62,500 nucleotides of DNA, taken from assembly GCA_002095305.1 (NCBI GenBank), contig MIEI01000022.1, positions 1 through 62,500 of the forward strand. Direction: 5' to 3'. This DNA is from Pantoea brenneri. GTDB lineage: Bacteria > Pseudomonadota > Gammaproteobacteria > Enterobacterales > Enterobacteriaceae. Under the pieces are notes generated by a model that saw only the letters and a program-made list of their open reading frames with translations, had not been told where the DNA came from and ran no database searches. A program made the position numbers and the translations under genes. Shown piece by piece: positions 17,729 to 25,644 of the stretch; position 1 is the stretch's first letter, and each line of letters begins with the position of its first letter.

Positions 17729-18352
17729 ATGACTGAAGAGAAAACCTCGATTACTGAGCTGGCAGAACTGGAGCGGATTTACGGCGCGGTGGCTACACCT
17801 TCACTGGCCAAGGTGACTGACCATATTCATCCGGCTTATCGTCCCTTTATCGAAGCCTCCTCGTTTGTGGCGCTGGCGACCTCCGGTCCGGACGGACTGG
17901 ACGTATCACCGCGCGGCGATCCGGCGGGCTTCATTGAAATCCAGGATGACCGCACGCTGCTGTTGCCCGACCGGCGAGGCAATAACCGCATCGATAGCCT
18001 GCGCAATATTCTGCACGACAACCGGGTGGCGCTGCTGTTTCTCATCCCGGGGATTGGCGAGACCTTGCGGGTCAACGGCAAGGCGACAATCAGCACCGAT
18101 GCTGCGCTGTTGGCCCACTTCGCCGTCAATCATCAATTCCCTAAAACCGTCTTGCGCATTGCGGTAGAGAGCGTCTTTTTCCAGTGCAGTCGCGCCATTA
18201 TCCGCGCCAGATTATGGGACCCGGCGGTCCAGATTGAGCGTCAGCAACTGCCCAGCACCGGCAGTATCCTGAACCAGATCGCCGGTAACGCGATTGATGG
18301 CGAGGCGTATGATAAAGCCCTGCCGGAGCGGTTGAAAAACACGCTGTACTGA
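17729..18352 (+). CDS. FMN-dependent PPOX-type flavoprotein (MSMEG_1061-like)
   Basis: 207 residues from the ATG at 17729 (GTG at 17720 is an alternative with poorer spacing from GGAAG). The split-barrel flavin domain shows SSFVALATSGPDGLDVSPRG and RTLLLPDRRGNNRIDS, the pattern of pyridoxamine-phosphate-oxidase-like proteins that bind FMN or F420. Probably a cytoplasmic flavin reductase or oxidase of unknown substrate. Divergent from the XRE regulator across about 220 bases. Confidence 0.87.
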   Translation: MTEEKTSITELAELERIYGAVATPSLAKVTDHIHPAYRPFIEASSFVALATSGPDGLDVSPRGDPAGFIEIQDDRTLLLPDRRGNNRIDSLRNILHDNRVALLFLIPGIGETLRVNGKATISTDAALLAHFAVNHQFPKTVLRIAVESVFFQCSRAIIRARLWDPAVQIERQQLPSTGSILNQIAGNAIDGEAYDKALPERLKNTLY

Positions 18353-18539
18353 GTGTTTCAGCATGCTGACACAGTCAACCGCTGGCCAGCGATGGCCGAC
18401 GCGCCACGCCTTGCTGCCCGGTTAATGTTGTGGAGAGTGCGGTAACCGGCGTTGTCACGCCAGCAGCACTGTCGATATGCTGTTTCAGCACGGCGCTGCT
18501 GATTACCTCCGCCGCTGCATGCTGCCAGCCATCAAAAAA

Positions 18540-18564
18540 ACAAATTCGAAAAAGTGAATATGTT
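18540..18564. promoter_or_regulatory. ArsR-type operator 1, upstream of arsR
   Basis: Starts ACAAATTCGAAAAAGTGAAT and ends ATGTT; 20 of 25 positions match the site at 18989-19013. It overlaps a TTGACC -35-like element and lies about 60 bases before arsR, consistent with autorepression. Confidence 0.6.
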
Positions 18565-18621
18565 ATTGACCCGGCGTGGCGAAAGCCTGACACTGCATCG
18601 CTACGGTCACAGGATGCTATC

Positions 18622-18975
18622 ATGTCGCAAATCACCCCGCTTCAACTGTTCAAAAACCTTTCTGACGAAACCCGACTTTATCTGGTGTTATTACTGCGTG
18701 AAAAAGGCGAGCTGTGCGTCTGTGAGCTGGCGTCGACGCTGCAACAGCCCCAGCCGAAAATATCCCGTCACCTGGCTTTATTACGGCAACACGGGCTGCT
18801 TATCGACCGGCGCGACGGCAAATGGATCCACTATCGTTTGTCTCCCCATATGCCTGCCTGGGCCGCCATGATTATCGAGCAGGCTTATCTCAGCCAGCAG
18901 GATGAGATCCGACTGATTCACCAGCAGGCCGAGCGCGACAATGCCACCACCAACGGCAAGCCGGTCTGCATCTAA
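18622..18975 (+). CDS. arsR: arsenic-responsive repressor ArsR
   Basis: 117 residues from the ATG at 18622; a longer in-frame opening upstream has no family similarity. The ArsR winged helix-turn-helix holds the metalloid-binding pair C32 and C34 in ELCVCEL, and QPKISRHLALLRQHGLL is the recognition region. As(III) or Sb(III) binding to the cysteines releases it from the operator. First gene of arsRBC. Confidence 0.95.
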   Translation: MSQITPLQLFKNLSDETRLYLVLLLREKGELCVCELASTLQQPQPKISRHLALLRQHGLLIDRRDGKWIHYRLSPHMPAWAAMIIEQAYLSQQDEIRLIHQQAERDNATTNGKPVCI

Positions 18976-18988
18976 AAATTTTGTCCTT

Positions 18989-19013
18989 ACATATTCGAAA
19001 TAGCGGATATGTT
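18989..19013. promoter_or_regulatory. ArsR-type operator 2, between arsR and arsB
   Basis: Starts ACATATTCGAAATAGCGGAT and ends ATGTT, an imperfect inverted repeat (ACATAT...ATATGT). It shares 20/25 positions with the site upstream of arsR and lies 57 bases before arsB. Confidence 0.6.
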
Positions 19014-19069
19014 TCGATTCAGTATCTACAGCCCGGCTGGCCGGGTGACGTTATTCAACAGGAGAAGCT

Positions 19070-20353
19070 ATGTTTCTGGCGAGCGCGATTTTCGTCCTCA
19101 CCCTGGTGCTGGTTATCTGGCAACCTAAAGGATTAAGCATTGGCTGGAGTGCCACGCTCGGTGCCGGCCTGGCGTTGCTGAGTGGTGTGGTGCAGATAGC
19201 CGATATCCCTGTGGTCTGGCACATCGTCTGGAACGCCACCGCCACCTTCATCGCGGTGATCATCATCAGTTTGCTGCTGGATGAGTCCGGCTTTTTTGAA
19301 TGGGCCGCGCTGCACGTTTCACGCTGGGGCGGCGGCAGAGGCCGTCGGCTGTTCGCAGCGATTGTGCTGCTGGGGGCGGCAGTCGCTGCGCTGTTTGCCA
19401 ATGACGGGGCGGCATTGATCCTGACTCCGATTGTGATTGCCATGCTGCTGGCGCTGGGTTTCAGCCCCGCCGCAACGCTGGCCTTTGTGATGGCGGCAGG
19501 CTTTATTGCCGATACCGCCAGCCTGCCGCTGATCGTCTCAAACCTGGTGAATATCGTCACGGCGGACTACTTCCGGCTCGGATTCAGTGACTATGCTGCG
19601 GTGATGGTGCCGGTTAACCTCGCCTCGGTTGCTGCCACCCTGGTTATGCTGCTGCTGTTTTTCCGTCGGGATATCCCGCACAGCTATGACCTGAGCAAGC
19701 TGAAGTCACCCGGCGAGGCGATTCGGGATCGCCGCACCTTTAACGCTGGCTGGCTGGTTTTGATTCTGCTGCTGGTCGGTTTCTTCGGCCTGGAACCGCT
19801 GGGAGTGCCGGTCAGCCTGGTGGCGGCGGTGGCGGCAGCTATCCTGCTGGCCGTGGCCCGTCGTGGTCGGGTGATTGATACCGGCAAGGTGCTGAAAGGC
19901 GCGCCCTGGCAGATCGTTATCTTCTCGCTTGGCATGTATCTGGTGGTGTATGGCCTGCAAAATGCCGGCCTGACCGACTACCTTTCTGCCGTGCTGAACC
20001 GCTTCGCTGAACATGGCCTCTGGGGTACCACGCTGGGAACCGGTTTGCTCACCGCCCTGCTCTCTTCAGTGATGAACAATATGCCGACGGTGCTGGTGGG
20101 CGCGCTCTCCATCGACGGCAGCAGCGCGCAGGGCGTAGTCAGAGAGGCGATGGTCTACGCCAATATTATCGGCTGCGATCTGGGGCCGAAGATCACCCCG
20201 ATCGGTAGCCTGGCGACTCTGCTGTGGCTGCACGTTCTGGCGCAGAGAAACATCACCATCAGCTGGGGATATTACTGCCGCGTGGGGATAGTTATGACGC
20301 TGCCGGTGCTGCTGGTTACGCTGACGGCGCTGGCGCTGCGACTCTCTTTCTGA
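19070..20353 (+). CDS. arsB: arsenite/antimonite efflux pump ArsB
   Basis: 427 residues, 12 predicted membrane helices; length and sequence match enterobacterial ArsB ([56 protein letters not shown]). It extrudes As(III)/Sb(III) across the inner membrane in exchange for protons. AGGAG ribosome site before the ATG. No arsA is present, so the pump works on proton-motive force alone. Confidence 0.96.
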   Translation: MFLASAIFVLTLVLVIWQPKGLSIGWSATLGAGLALLSGVVQIADIPVVWHIVWNATATFIAVIIISLLLDESGFFEWAALHVSRWGGGRGRRLFAAIVLLGAAVAALFANDGAALILTPIVIAMLLALGFSPAATLAFVMAAGFIADTASLPLIVSNLVNIVTADYFRLGFSDYAAVMVPVNLASVAATLVMLLLFFRRDIPHSYDLSKLKSPGEAIRDRRTFNAGWLVLILLLVGFFGLEPLGVPVSLVAAVAAAILLAVARRGRVIDTGKVLKGAPWQIVIFSLGMYLVVYGLQNAGLTDYLSAVLNRFAEHGLWGTTLGTGLLTALLSSVMNNMPTVLVGALSIDGSSAQGVVREAMVYANIIGCDLGPKITPIGSLATLLWLHVLAQRNITISWGYYCRVGIVMTLPVLLVTLTALALRLSF

Positions 20354-20401
20354 CCTGACAAGCGGAACGTGCCAGTGCCGTTCCGTAACGGAGAATGCTT
20401 T

Positions 20402-20830
20402 ATGCGAGACATCACTATTTATCACAACCCGGAATGCGGCACTTCGCGTAATACCCTGGCCCTGATCCGCAACAGTGGGGTCGAGCCGGCAATCGTGCTC
20501 TATCTGGAGACGCCGCCAACCCGCGAAACACTTAAAAAACTGATCGCAGAGATGGGCATCAGCGTGCGCGCCCTGCTGCGGCAGAATACCGAGCCCTACC
20601 AGCAGCTGGGGCTGGCGGATCAGCAGCTGAGTGATGATACGTTGCTGGACGCGATGCTGGCTTATCCGCTGCTGATTAACCGCCCAATCGTGGTGACGCC
20701 GCTCGGCACCCGGCTCTGCCGTCCTTCTGAGCAGGTGCTGGATATTCTGCCGGATCGGCAGCAAGGTGCGTTCAGCAAAGAGGACGGAGAAGCCGTCATT
20801 GATCAGCAGGGTAACCGCATCGGTGATTAA
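20402..20830 (+). CDS. arsC: glutaredoxin-dependent arsenate reductase ArsC
   Basis: 142 residues from the ATG at 20402, preceded by CGGAG. Catalytic Cys12 in HNPECGTSRNTL, plus the conserved arginines in NRPIVVTPLGTRLCRPSE, as in plasmid R773/E. coli ArsC. It reduces arsenate to arsenite with glutathione and glutaredoxin so that ArsB can export it. Last gene of the operon, 48 bases after arsB. Confidence 0.96.
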   Translation: MRDITIYHNPECGTSRNTLALIRNSGVEPAIVLYLETPPTRETLKKLIAEMGISVRALLRQNTEPYQQLGLADQQLSDDTLLDAMLAYPLLINRPIVVTPLGTRLCRPSEQVLDILPDRQQGAFSKEDGEAVIDQQGNRIGD

Positions 20831-20999
20831 CCACATTCTGCGAAGTTAACGATGTTCAGGCAACGGCGCGGCAGAGAATAACCGGGAATCTGCCGCACCA
20901 CCGTCATCGCGTTAGCTGTTGCAGAGGTTTACCGGCGCGGCGCGTTCAGGCGAAGGGGGGCTGGTGGGGTGCGCGACGATCCGCCCCGTTAAACCGGCT

Positions 21000-21022
21000 G
21001 ATCCCGGCAGTCAGCCGGGATC
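21000..21022. terminator. hairpin between arsC and the pdxA2-like gene
   Basis: Perfect 9-bp stem GATCCCGGC/GCCGGGATC with a 5-base loop, 11 bases beyond the stop of the minus-strand gene at 21034. No clear T-run follows. Confidence 0.5.
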
Positions 21023-21033
21023 ACTGTGCCATC

Positions 21034-22032
21034 TTAACCAGCGCTGCCCGCCATTTTTACCAGCAGGCGGAAGGCATTCTCAAACGCCGAGGGCGTGGCA
21101 AGATTTTGCCCATACAGGTTGTAGGCGGTGCCGTGGTTGGCGGTGGCAATCGGGACCGGCAACCCACCCTGAACCGTTACGCCGCGCTCAAAGCCCAGCA
21201 TTTTTAGCGCCGTGGCGAACTGGTCGTGGTACATCGATACCACCGCATCCAGCTTACCGGTCTCCACCGCTTTATAGGTGGTATCCGCCGGGTAAGGCCC
21301 GTAAACGTCAATCCCCAGTGCTCTGGCCTGCGACATCGCCGGCTGGATAATCGTCTGCTCCTCATCGCCAAACAGGCCATTCTCGCCGCCGTGCGGGTTA
21401 AGCGCCTGCACGGCAATTTTGGGCGCGGCGATGCCAGCCTGACGCAGCGTACGATCCATCAGTGAAATCGTCTCCACCACACCGTTAACGCTGAGATTTT
21501 TCACGATATCGCGGAACGGAATGTGCGACGTCGCGCGTCCCGCCCAGAGATCATCTACCACGTTAACCTCACAGCAGAAGTCGTCAAACTTCAGCAGCTC
21601 AGCAAACCAGTGCAGCTCATCGCGATGCTTCAGTCCGCCCATGTGCATCGCCTGCTTATTCAGCGGCGCGAAGCAGATCCCCTGGGTAATACCCTGCTGG
21701 GTTAATTCGACGGCACGGGCCAGCGTCTCCAGGATATAGACGCCGCTTTGTTCGCTGGCGCTGCCATAGTGGAACGGCGTACGTCGGGACCAGTCGTGAT
21801 TGAGCAGCAGCGGCCGGTCGGCGGTGAACGCAATTGCTGTGGTATCGGTGATTTCGTCATAGTCGAAACGCTGACCGGCAATGGCCATGCCTTTTTCCAG
21901 CTCATGGCGGTCCGCGATGATAATCACGTTAGCCAGCGCGCGCAGCGCCGGCTGTGACAGCACTTTCGCCACCAGCTCCGGACCAATACCTGCTGGATCG
22001 CCCAGCACCAGTGCAACAGAAGGTTTTTTCAT
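21034..22032 (-). CDS. PdxA2-like 4-phospho-threonate/erythronate dehydrogenase
   Basis: 332 residues from the ATG at 22032 (GAGGA ribosome site); an in-frame upstream extension is unlikely. PdxA-fold signatures: LGDPAGIGPEL (12-22 region), the KHRDE metal/substrate region, NPHGGENGLFGDEE, and MYHDQ. The PdxA2 branch oxidises 4-phospho-D-threonate or -erythronate rather than making pyridoxal phosphate; its pairing with an organic-anion MFS transporter supports a catabolic role. No partner kinase (DtnK/DUF1537) is in the window. Confidence 0.85.
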   Translation of the reverse strand: MKKPSVALVLGDPAGIGPELVAKVLSQPALRALANVIIIADRHELEKGMAIAGQRFDYDEITDTTAIAFTADRPLLLNHDWSRRTPFHYGSASEQSGVYILETLARAVELTQQGITQGICFAPLNKQAMHMGGLKHRDELHWFAELLKFDDFCCEVNVVDDLWAGRATSHIPFRDIVKNLSVNGVVETISLMDRTLRQAGIAAPKIAVQALNPHGGENGLFGDEEQTIIQPAMSQARALGIDVYGPYPADTTYKAVETGKLDAVVSMYHDQFATALKMLGFERGVTVQGGLPVPIATANHGTAYNLYGQNLATPSAFENAFRLLVKMAGSAG

Positions 22033-22042
22033 CAGGGGTTCC

Positions 22043-23332
22043 TCAGTGATACGCATTTTTAACCGGCTCAACCGCGCCGCGAGAAGGAGCATCTTCAGAC
22101 AAGGGAATATCTGGACGCATAAAGAAGGTCAGTACGATGCCCACCATCAGCAGAACCACCGAGCCGTAAAACGGCAGGCTCCAGTTACCGGTTTTGTCGA
22201 TGATGATGCCAAACAGAATGGGCGAGATGATGCCTGCCACCGCCGAACCGGCGTTCACCAGCCCACTGGCGACACCGACATATTTAGGGGTGATCTCCAT
22301 CGGTACCGCCCAGATCGGACCAATCGTCAGTTCGAGGCAGAAAAAGGCCAGACCGAGGCAGACCGTAATCACGGTCATATCGGTGGAACCGATCACCGGT
22401 ATCAGCAGTAACCCGGCGGAAAGAAAGCTGAAGATAATCACGTTACGACGCGCAGCGACCACGTTGCCGGTGCGTTTCAGGATCCGGTCGCTAACCACCC
22501 CGCCGACCGTGTTGCCGACCACGCCGGAGAGAAAGACTGCCGAGGTAAACAGCGCTGACGATTTGAGATCCATGCCACGACCGTTCATAAAGAAAGTGGG
22601 CAGCCAGGTAAAAAACAGCCAGCCGGTCCAGCCGTAGCAGAAATAGACGCCCATGGTCGGGCCAATGCGTTTCAGCAGTGCCTTCCACGGCGTTGGCGCT
22701 TTAACCGTCAGGCTGGCATCCGGTTTTGGCAGGATTTTGCGCTCCTCCTCACTCATGTCGGCAATCAGATGTGGGTTGTCGCGGAAGCCGGCAATCCAGA
22801 ATGCCAGCCACACCGCAGTGATGACCCCTAAGGCAATAAAGGAGAAACGCCAGGAGTGCAGCATCACCAGCAGCGCCACCAGTGACGGTGTCACCGCATT
22901 ACCGAAGCGGGAGAAGGAGTGGGTGATGCCCTGGACGAAACCACGTTTTTCACTGGAGAACCAGAACGTCATGGCCCGTGCCTGGGAAGGCAGCGCGGCG
23001 CCTTCACCAATGCCTAACAACATCCGTGACAGAAACAGAGAGGCGAAGCCACCAGCAAAGCCGGTACAAACGGTAGCCACCACCCAGATGCTGCCGCAGA
23101 TAATGATGGTTTTGCGGGCGCCGTAGCGATCGACAAACCAGCCGCCAACAATCTGGAAAACTAAATAGGTGTAAGCAAAAGCGGAAAAAATAAGTCCAAG
23201 ATCGGTGTTGTTAAGGCCTAAATCCTGCTTAATCAGCCCGGCAGCTGTCGACAGGTTGACGCGATCGACATACATCAGAAATGACAGGGCGCAGAAAAGC
23301 GCCAGTATTTTCGTACTGTATCGGTTTTTCAT
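22043..23332 (-). CDS. MFS transporter, anion:cation symporter (ACS) family
   Basis: 429 residues, 12 helices. FLMYVDRVNLSTA at the N-terminus, the DRYGARK loop and GIGEGAALPSQARAMTFWF are typical of the ACS/hexuronate-tartrate-sugar acid group. Likely imports a sugar acid such as a threonate, erythronate or related anion that the downstream PdxA2-like enzyme degrades after phosphorylation. Ten bases separate the two genes. Its upstream region has a perfect CRP dyad and palindromic repeats. Confidence 0.9.
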   Translation of the reverse strand: MKNRYSTKILALFCALSFLMYVDRVNLSTAAGLIKQDLGLNNTDLGLIFSAFAYTYLVFQIVGGWFVDRYGARKTIIICGSIWVVATVCTGFAGGFASLFLSRMLLGIGEGAALPSQARAMTFWFSSEKRGFVQGITHSFSRFGNAVTPSLVALLVMLHSWRFSFIALGVITAVWLAFWIAGFRDNPHLIADMSEEERKILPKPDASLTVKAPTPWKALLKRIGPTMGVYFCYGWTGWLFFTWLPTFFMNGRGMDLKSSALFTSAVFLSGVVGNTVGGVVSDRILKRTGNVVAARRNVIIFSFLSAGLLLIPVIGSTDMTVITVCLGLAFFCLELTIGPIWAVPMEITPKYVGVASGLVNAGSAVAGIISPILFGIIIDKTGNWSLPFYGSVVLLMVGIVLTFFMRPDIPLSEDAPSRGAVEPVKNAYH

Positions 23333-23506
23333 AGAGGAACCTTGTGTGTTCAGGTCAGAGGTTGAATGTCGCTATCAGGCGGCGCAACGTAACGGGCAAT
23401 CTATCCCGTAGGGGGAAGCGGTCTGCTACAACCATCGAAGCGCAGTGTGTGAGCTGGCATAGTCGTCCCTTTTTCTATTAGCGTTAACAGCAGAGGTTAC
23501 TGCTTA

Positions 23507-23520
23507 CGTTCATATGAACG
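23507..23520. promoter_or_regulatory. palindromic operator downstream of CRP site
   Basis: CGTTCATATGAACG, perfect 14-bp palindrome; a related half TTGTTCAT lies at 23525-23532. It would fall near the transcription start of the symporter operon if CRP acts from 23569. Confidence 0.6.
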
Positions 23521-23568
23521 GATGTTGTTCATTTGTTATATTTTATCGCCTATTTTTTGCCTGCTCAT

Positions 23569-23584
23569 TGTGAGTACAATCACA
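23569..23584. promoter_or_regulatory. CRP-type site upstream of the symporter/pdxA2 operon
   Basis: TGTGA-GTACAA-TCACA, full core match, flanked by T and A. On the minus strand an AT-rich -10-like stretch (GATAAAATATAAC) begins about 25 bases downstream of the dyad, compatible with CRP activation. Confidence 0.75.
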
Positions 23585-23648
23585 ATTATCCGGCTTTATA
23601 AAATTCATCGCTGGGGTTGTGAAGTCTGTCGCAGCAAAGCCGCCCAGG

Positions 23649-23665
23649 GATGAACATATGAACAA
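23649..23665. promoter_or_regulatory. second GTTCAT-type operator
   Basis: On the minus strand TTGTTCATATGTTCATC, sharing GTTCATATG with the palindrome at 23507. The two lie about 140 bases apart on either side of the CRP site, which would allow looping. Confidence 0.5.
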
Positions 23666-24008
23666 TCAAAGGGTAAGCCACTAACAAAAGCTCAGCGGCT
23701 TTTTTAGTTTCTATGTTCGCGATGTGTGCAGATGCACGTCGTATTTTTGGCGGCTGGCGGCTGGCAACCGGCGGCTGCCGCAGGCAAACTGATGCGGCCC
23801 GGTAAAAGGTGTTCCGGGCCGTAAGCGGTTTGTTTTATTCGCGGAAAGGATATATTTGATTAATGGCACTGCCTGCCTGACCAGCCTGCGCTGACCACCA
23901 CCGCAGCACAGGTCCGGGATAGCCGCCGCGTGTTTCGCCTGCTGATACGCACCGGGTGAGCGGGTTTGCCGCATCCGGCTGGCAGCTCACTGATTAACGA
24001 GGAAAACT

Positions 24009-24359
24009 ATGCTCTGGCTGGTGTCAAAATATGCGATAACCGCATTTATGGTGGTGCTGATTTCCGAAACGGCCAAACGCAGCGATCGGCTCGGCGGGCT
24101 GCTGGCCGCCCTGCCGTTGGTCACCGTGCTGGTGCTGGTGTGGATGAAGCTGGAAGGCCAGACGGCGGAGAAAATTTCTGCCCACGCCTGGTACACTTTC
24201 TGGTATGTGGTGCCAACCCTGCCGATGTTTATCCTGTTTCCGTTTCTCCATCAGCGTTATGGCTTCTGGCTGACGCTGACCCTCTGCTGTGGCCTGACGC
24301 TGCTGCTGTTTGCGCTCTGGGCGATGCTGTTAAAACGTTGCGGCATTGCGCTCTGGTAA
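24009..24359 (+). CDS. DUF3147 family inner-membrane protein
   Basis: 116 residues with four hydrophobic segments (about 2-20, 30-46, 62-82, 88-110). The opening YAITAFMVVLISETAKRSDR and the GGLLAALPLVTVLVLVWM stretch are characteristic of DUF3147. Function is unknown across the family. AACGAGGAAAACT precedes the ATG. Single gene. Confidence 0.85.
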   Translation: MLWLVSKYAITAFMVVLISETAKRSDRLGGLLAALPLVTVLVLVWMKLEGQTAEKISAHAWYTFWYVVPTLPMFILFPFLHQRYGFWLTLTLCCGLTLLLFALWAMLLKRCGIALW

Positions 24360-24383
24360 CGCTCCGCCAGGTAGCGGCTGAAA

Positions 24384-24421
24384 GGCGATTGCGGGCTGCC
24401 GTTTAGCGACCCGCAATCGCC
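24384..24421. terminator. hairpin between convergent genes
   Basis: Perfect 12-bp stem GGCGATTGCGGG/CCCGCAATCGCC with a 14-base loop, placed 24 bases after the DUF3147 stop and 9 bases beyond the end of the opposing flavoprotein gene. Likely ends both units. Confidence 0.65.
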
Positions 24422-24429
24422 AGGCTGAT

Positions 24430-25644
24430 CTAAGCGGTTCCGTTGCCGATCTGCCAGATAAAGGTCGGATCGCTGCCGTTAACCTGCCAGTCACCGACAT
24501 TTCGCATTTTGTAGATCACCGGATTATGTGACGACAGCGTGCGGGCATTGCGCCAGTGACGGTCCAGCGCCTGACTGACGCGGGTGTCAGAGGCACCCAG
24601 CGCATTAAATAACTCACTGGCGGCGCGGGTGATCAGATCAACCGCAATGACCTGCGCCTGGGCTGATTCGACTTCCGCCAGCACATTAGCCGCGTGGCGT
24701 TGTACCTCATCGGCATCACCTTGCTGCAACACAAACGCCTGCTGCAATGAGTGGGTTGCGCGCGCCACCGCCGCCTCTGTCGCCCACGCCCAGCTGCTGA
24801 TCTGACCCACCACCTGCAGCACCTGAACATCCTGCTTAACCTGGCCGGCATTACCGTGACTGTAGATTCGCTTACGCTGTGCCACGCCCTGCGCCACATC
24901 ATGTACCACCGCCCGTCCAATGCCTGCCAGCGCGGCCAGCAACACATGCTGATAGAAGGCGGTCTGATAGCGAAAACGCTCGCTGAAGTCATAGACGTGT
25001 GGCTGTTCTACCCGCGCCTGATTAAAGCGCGTCGTCCCGCTGCCGGTCAGGCGCTGGCCAAAACCATCCCAGTCATCGTCGCGATCGACGCCTGTCTGAT
25101 GGGTGCTGACCAGCGCGATAACATCGCGGCCGTTGTCGCTGCGCCGCGCATAGACATCAATCCAGTCAGCATACAGCGTGCCGGTGCTGTAAAATTTCTC
25201 GCCGCTGAGCCGCCAGCCCTGCTCCGCTGGCGTCACCCTGGTATTGACCTCACCCAGCTTAACCGCACCGATTTCACTCCAGCCACTGCCGACCAGTTCG
25301 CCATCAATAAAGCGACTAAACCAGCGACGCCGGTCGTCACTGTCCGGCTGATTCAGCCGATCCTCCACAAAGGCAAAGTGCGCCCGCAGCGCCTGCGGCA
25401 GGTTGGAATCCGCTGCGGCCAGCTCAGTCAGTAATTCGAACAGCTGCGGCAGCGAGACGCCGAATCCCCCCTCCGCCACCGGAATGCGCAACGTGCCAAA
25501 TCGCGCCTGTTTCAGCCAGCGGATCGGCTCATCCAGCAGCACCCGATCGGCTTCGCGCGCAGCGGCACCTGCCGCAATGCGGTCGAAAACCGGTCTGAAA
25601 CGGTGTTGCAGTGCGACGAAGTCGTTGTGGTTTAATTCAGACAT
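24430..25644 (-). CDS. acyl-CoA-dehydrogenase-fold flavin monooxygenase (DszC/SfnB-like)
   Basis: 404 residues from the ATG at 25644 (AGGAG six bases before). N-terminal helical domain with FGTLRIPVAEGGFGVSLPQL, central beta domain with GWRLSGEKFYSTGT, and C-terminal helical bundle. This architecture is shared by DszC (dibenzothiophene monooxygenase) and SfnB-type sulfur-acquisition enzymes, which use reduced flavin supplied by a separate reductase. Its place at the end of the organosulfur cluster supports that role. Overlaps the MFS gene by 8 bases. Confidence 0.85.
   Translation of the reverse strand: MSELNHNDFVALQHRFRPVFDRIAAGAAAREADRVLLDEPIRWLKQARFGTLRIPVAEGGFGVSLPQLFELLTELAAADSNLPQALRAHFAFVEDRLNQPDSDDRRRWFSRFIDGELVGSGWSEIGAVKLGEVNTRVTPAEQGWRLSGEKFYSTGTLYADWIDVYARRSDNGRDVIALVSTHQTGVDRDDDWDGFGQRLTGSGTTRFNQARVEQPHVYDFSERFRYQTAFYQHVLLAALAGIGRAVVHDVAQGVAQRKRIYSHGNAGQVKQDVQVLQVVGQISSWAWATEAAVARATHSLQQAFVLQQGDADEVQRHAANVLAEVESAQAQVIAVDLITRAASELFNALGASDTRVSQALDRHWRNARTLSSHNPVIYKMRNVGDWQVNGSDPTFIWQIGNGTA

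Larger units (their letters stand above)
23333..24008. other. 676-base divergent intergenic region
   Basis: Holds the CRP site, GTTCAT-type operators and a possible plus-strand terminator (AAAGCCGC 23635-23642 can pair with GCGGCTTT 23695-23702, followed by T-rich sequence). That hairpin has no gene upstream on its strand, so a small RNA from this interval is conceivable but unproven. Confidence 0.4.

Noticed and set aside
20066..20836. 256-codon minus-strand frame over arsB 3' end and arsC
   Set aside because: arsB and arsC are unambiguous on the plus strand; the antisense product is low-complexity and rich in His, Gln and Arg.
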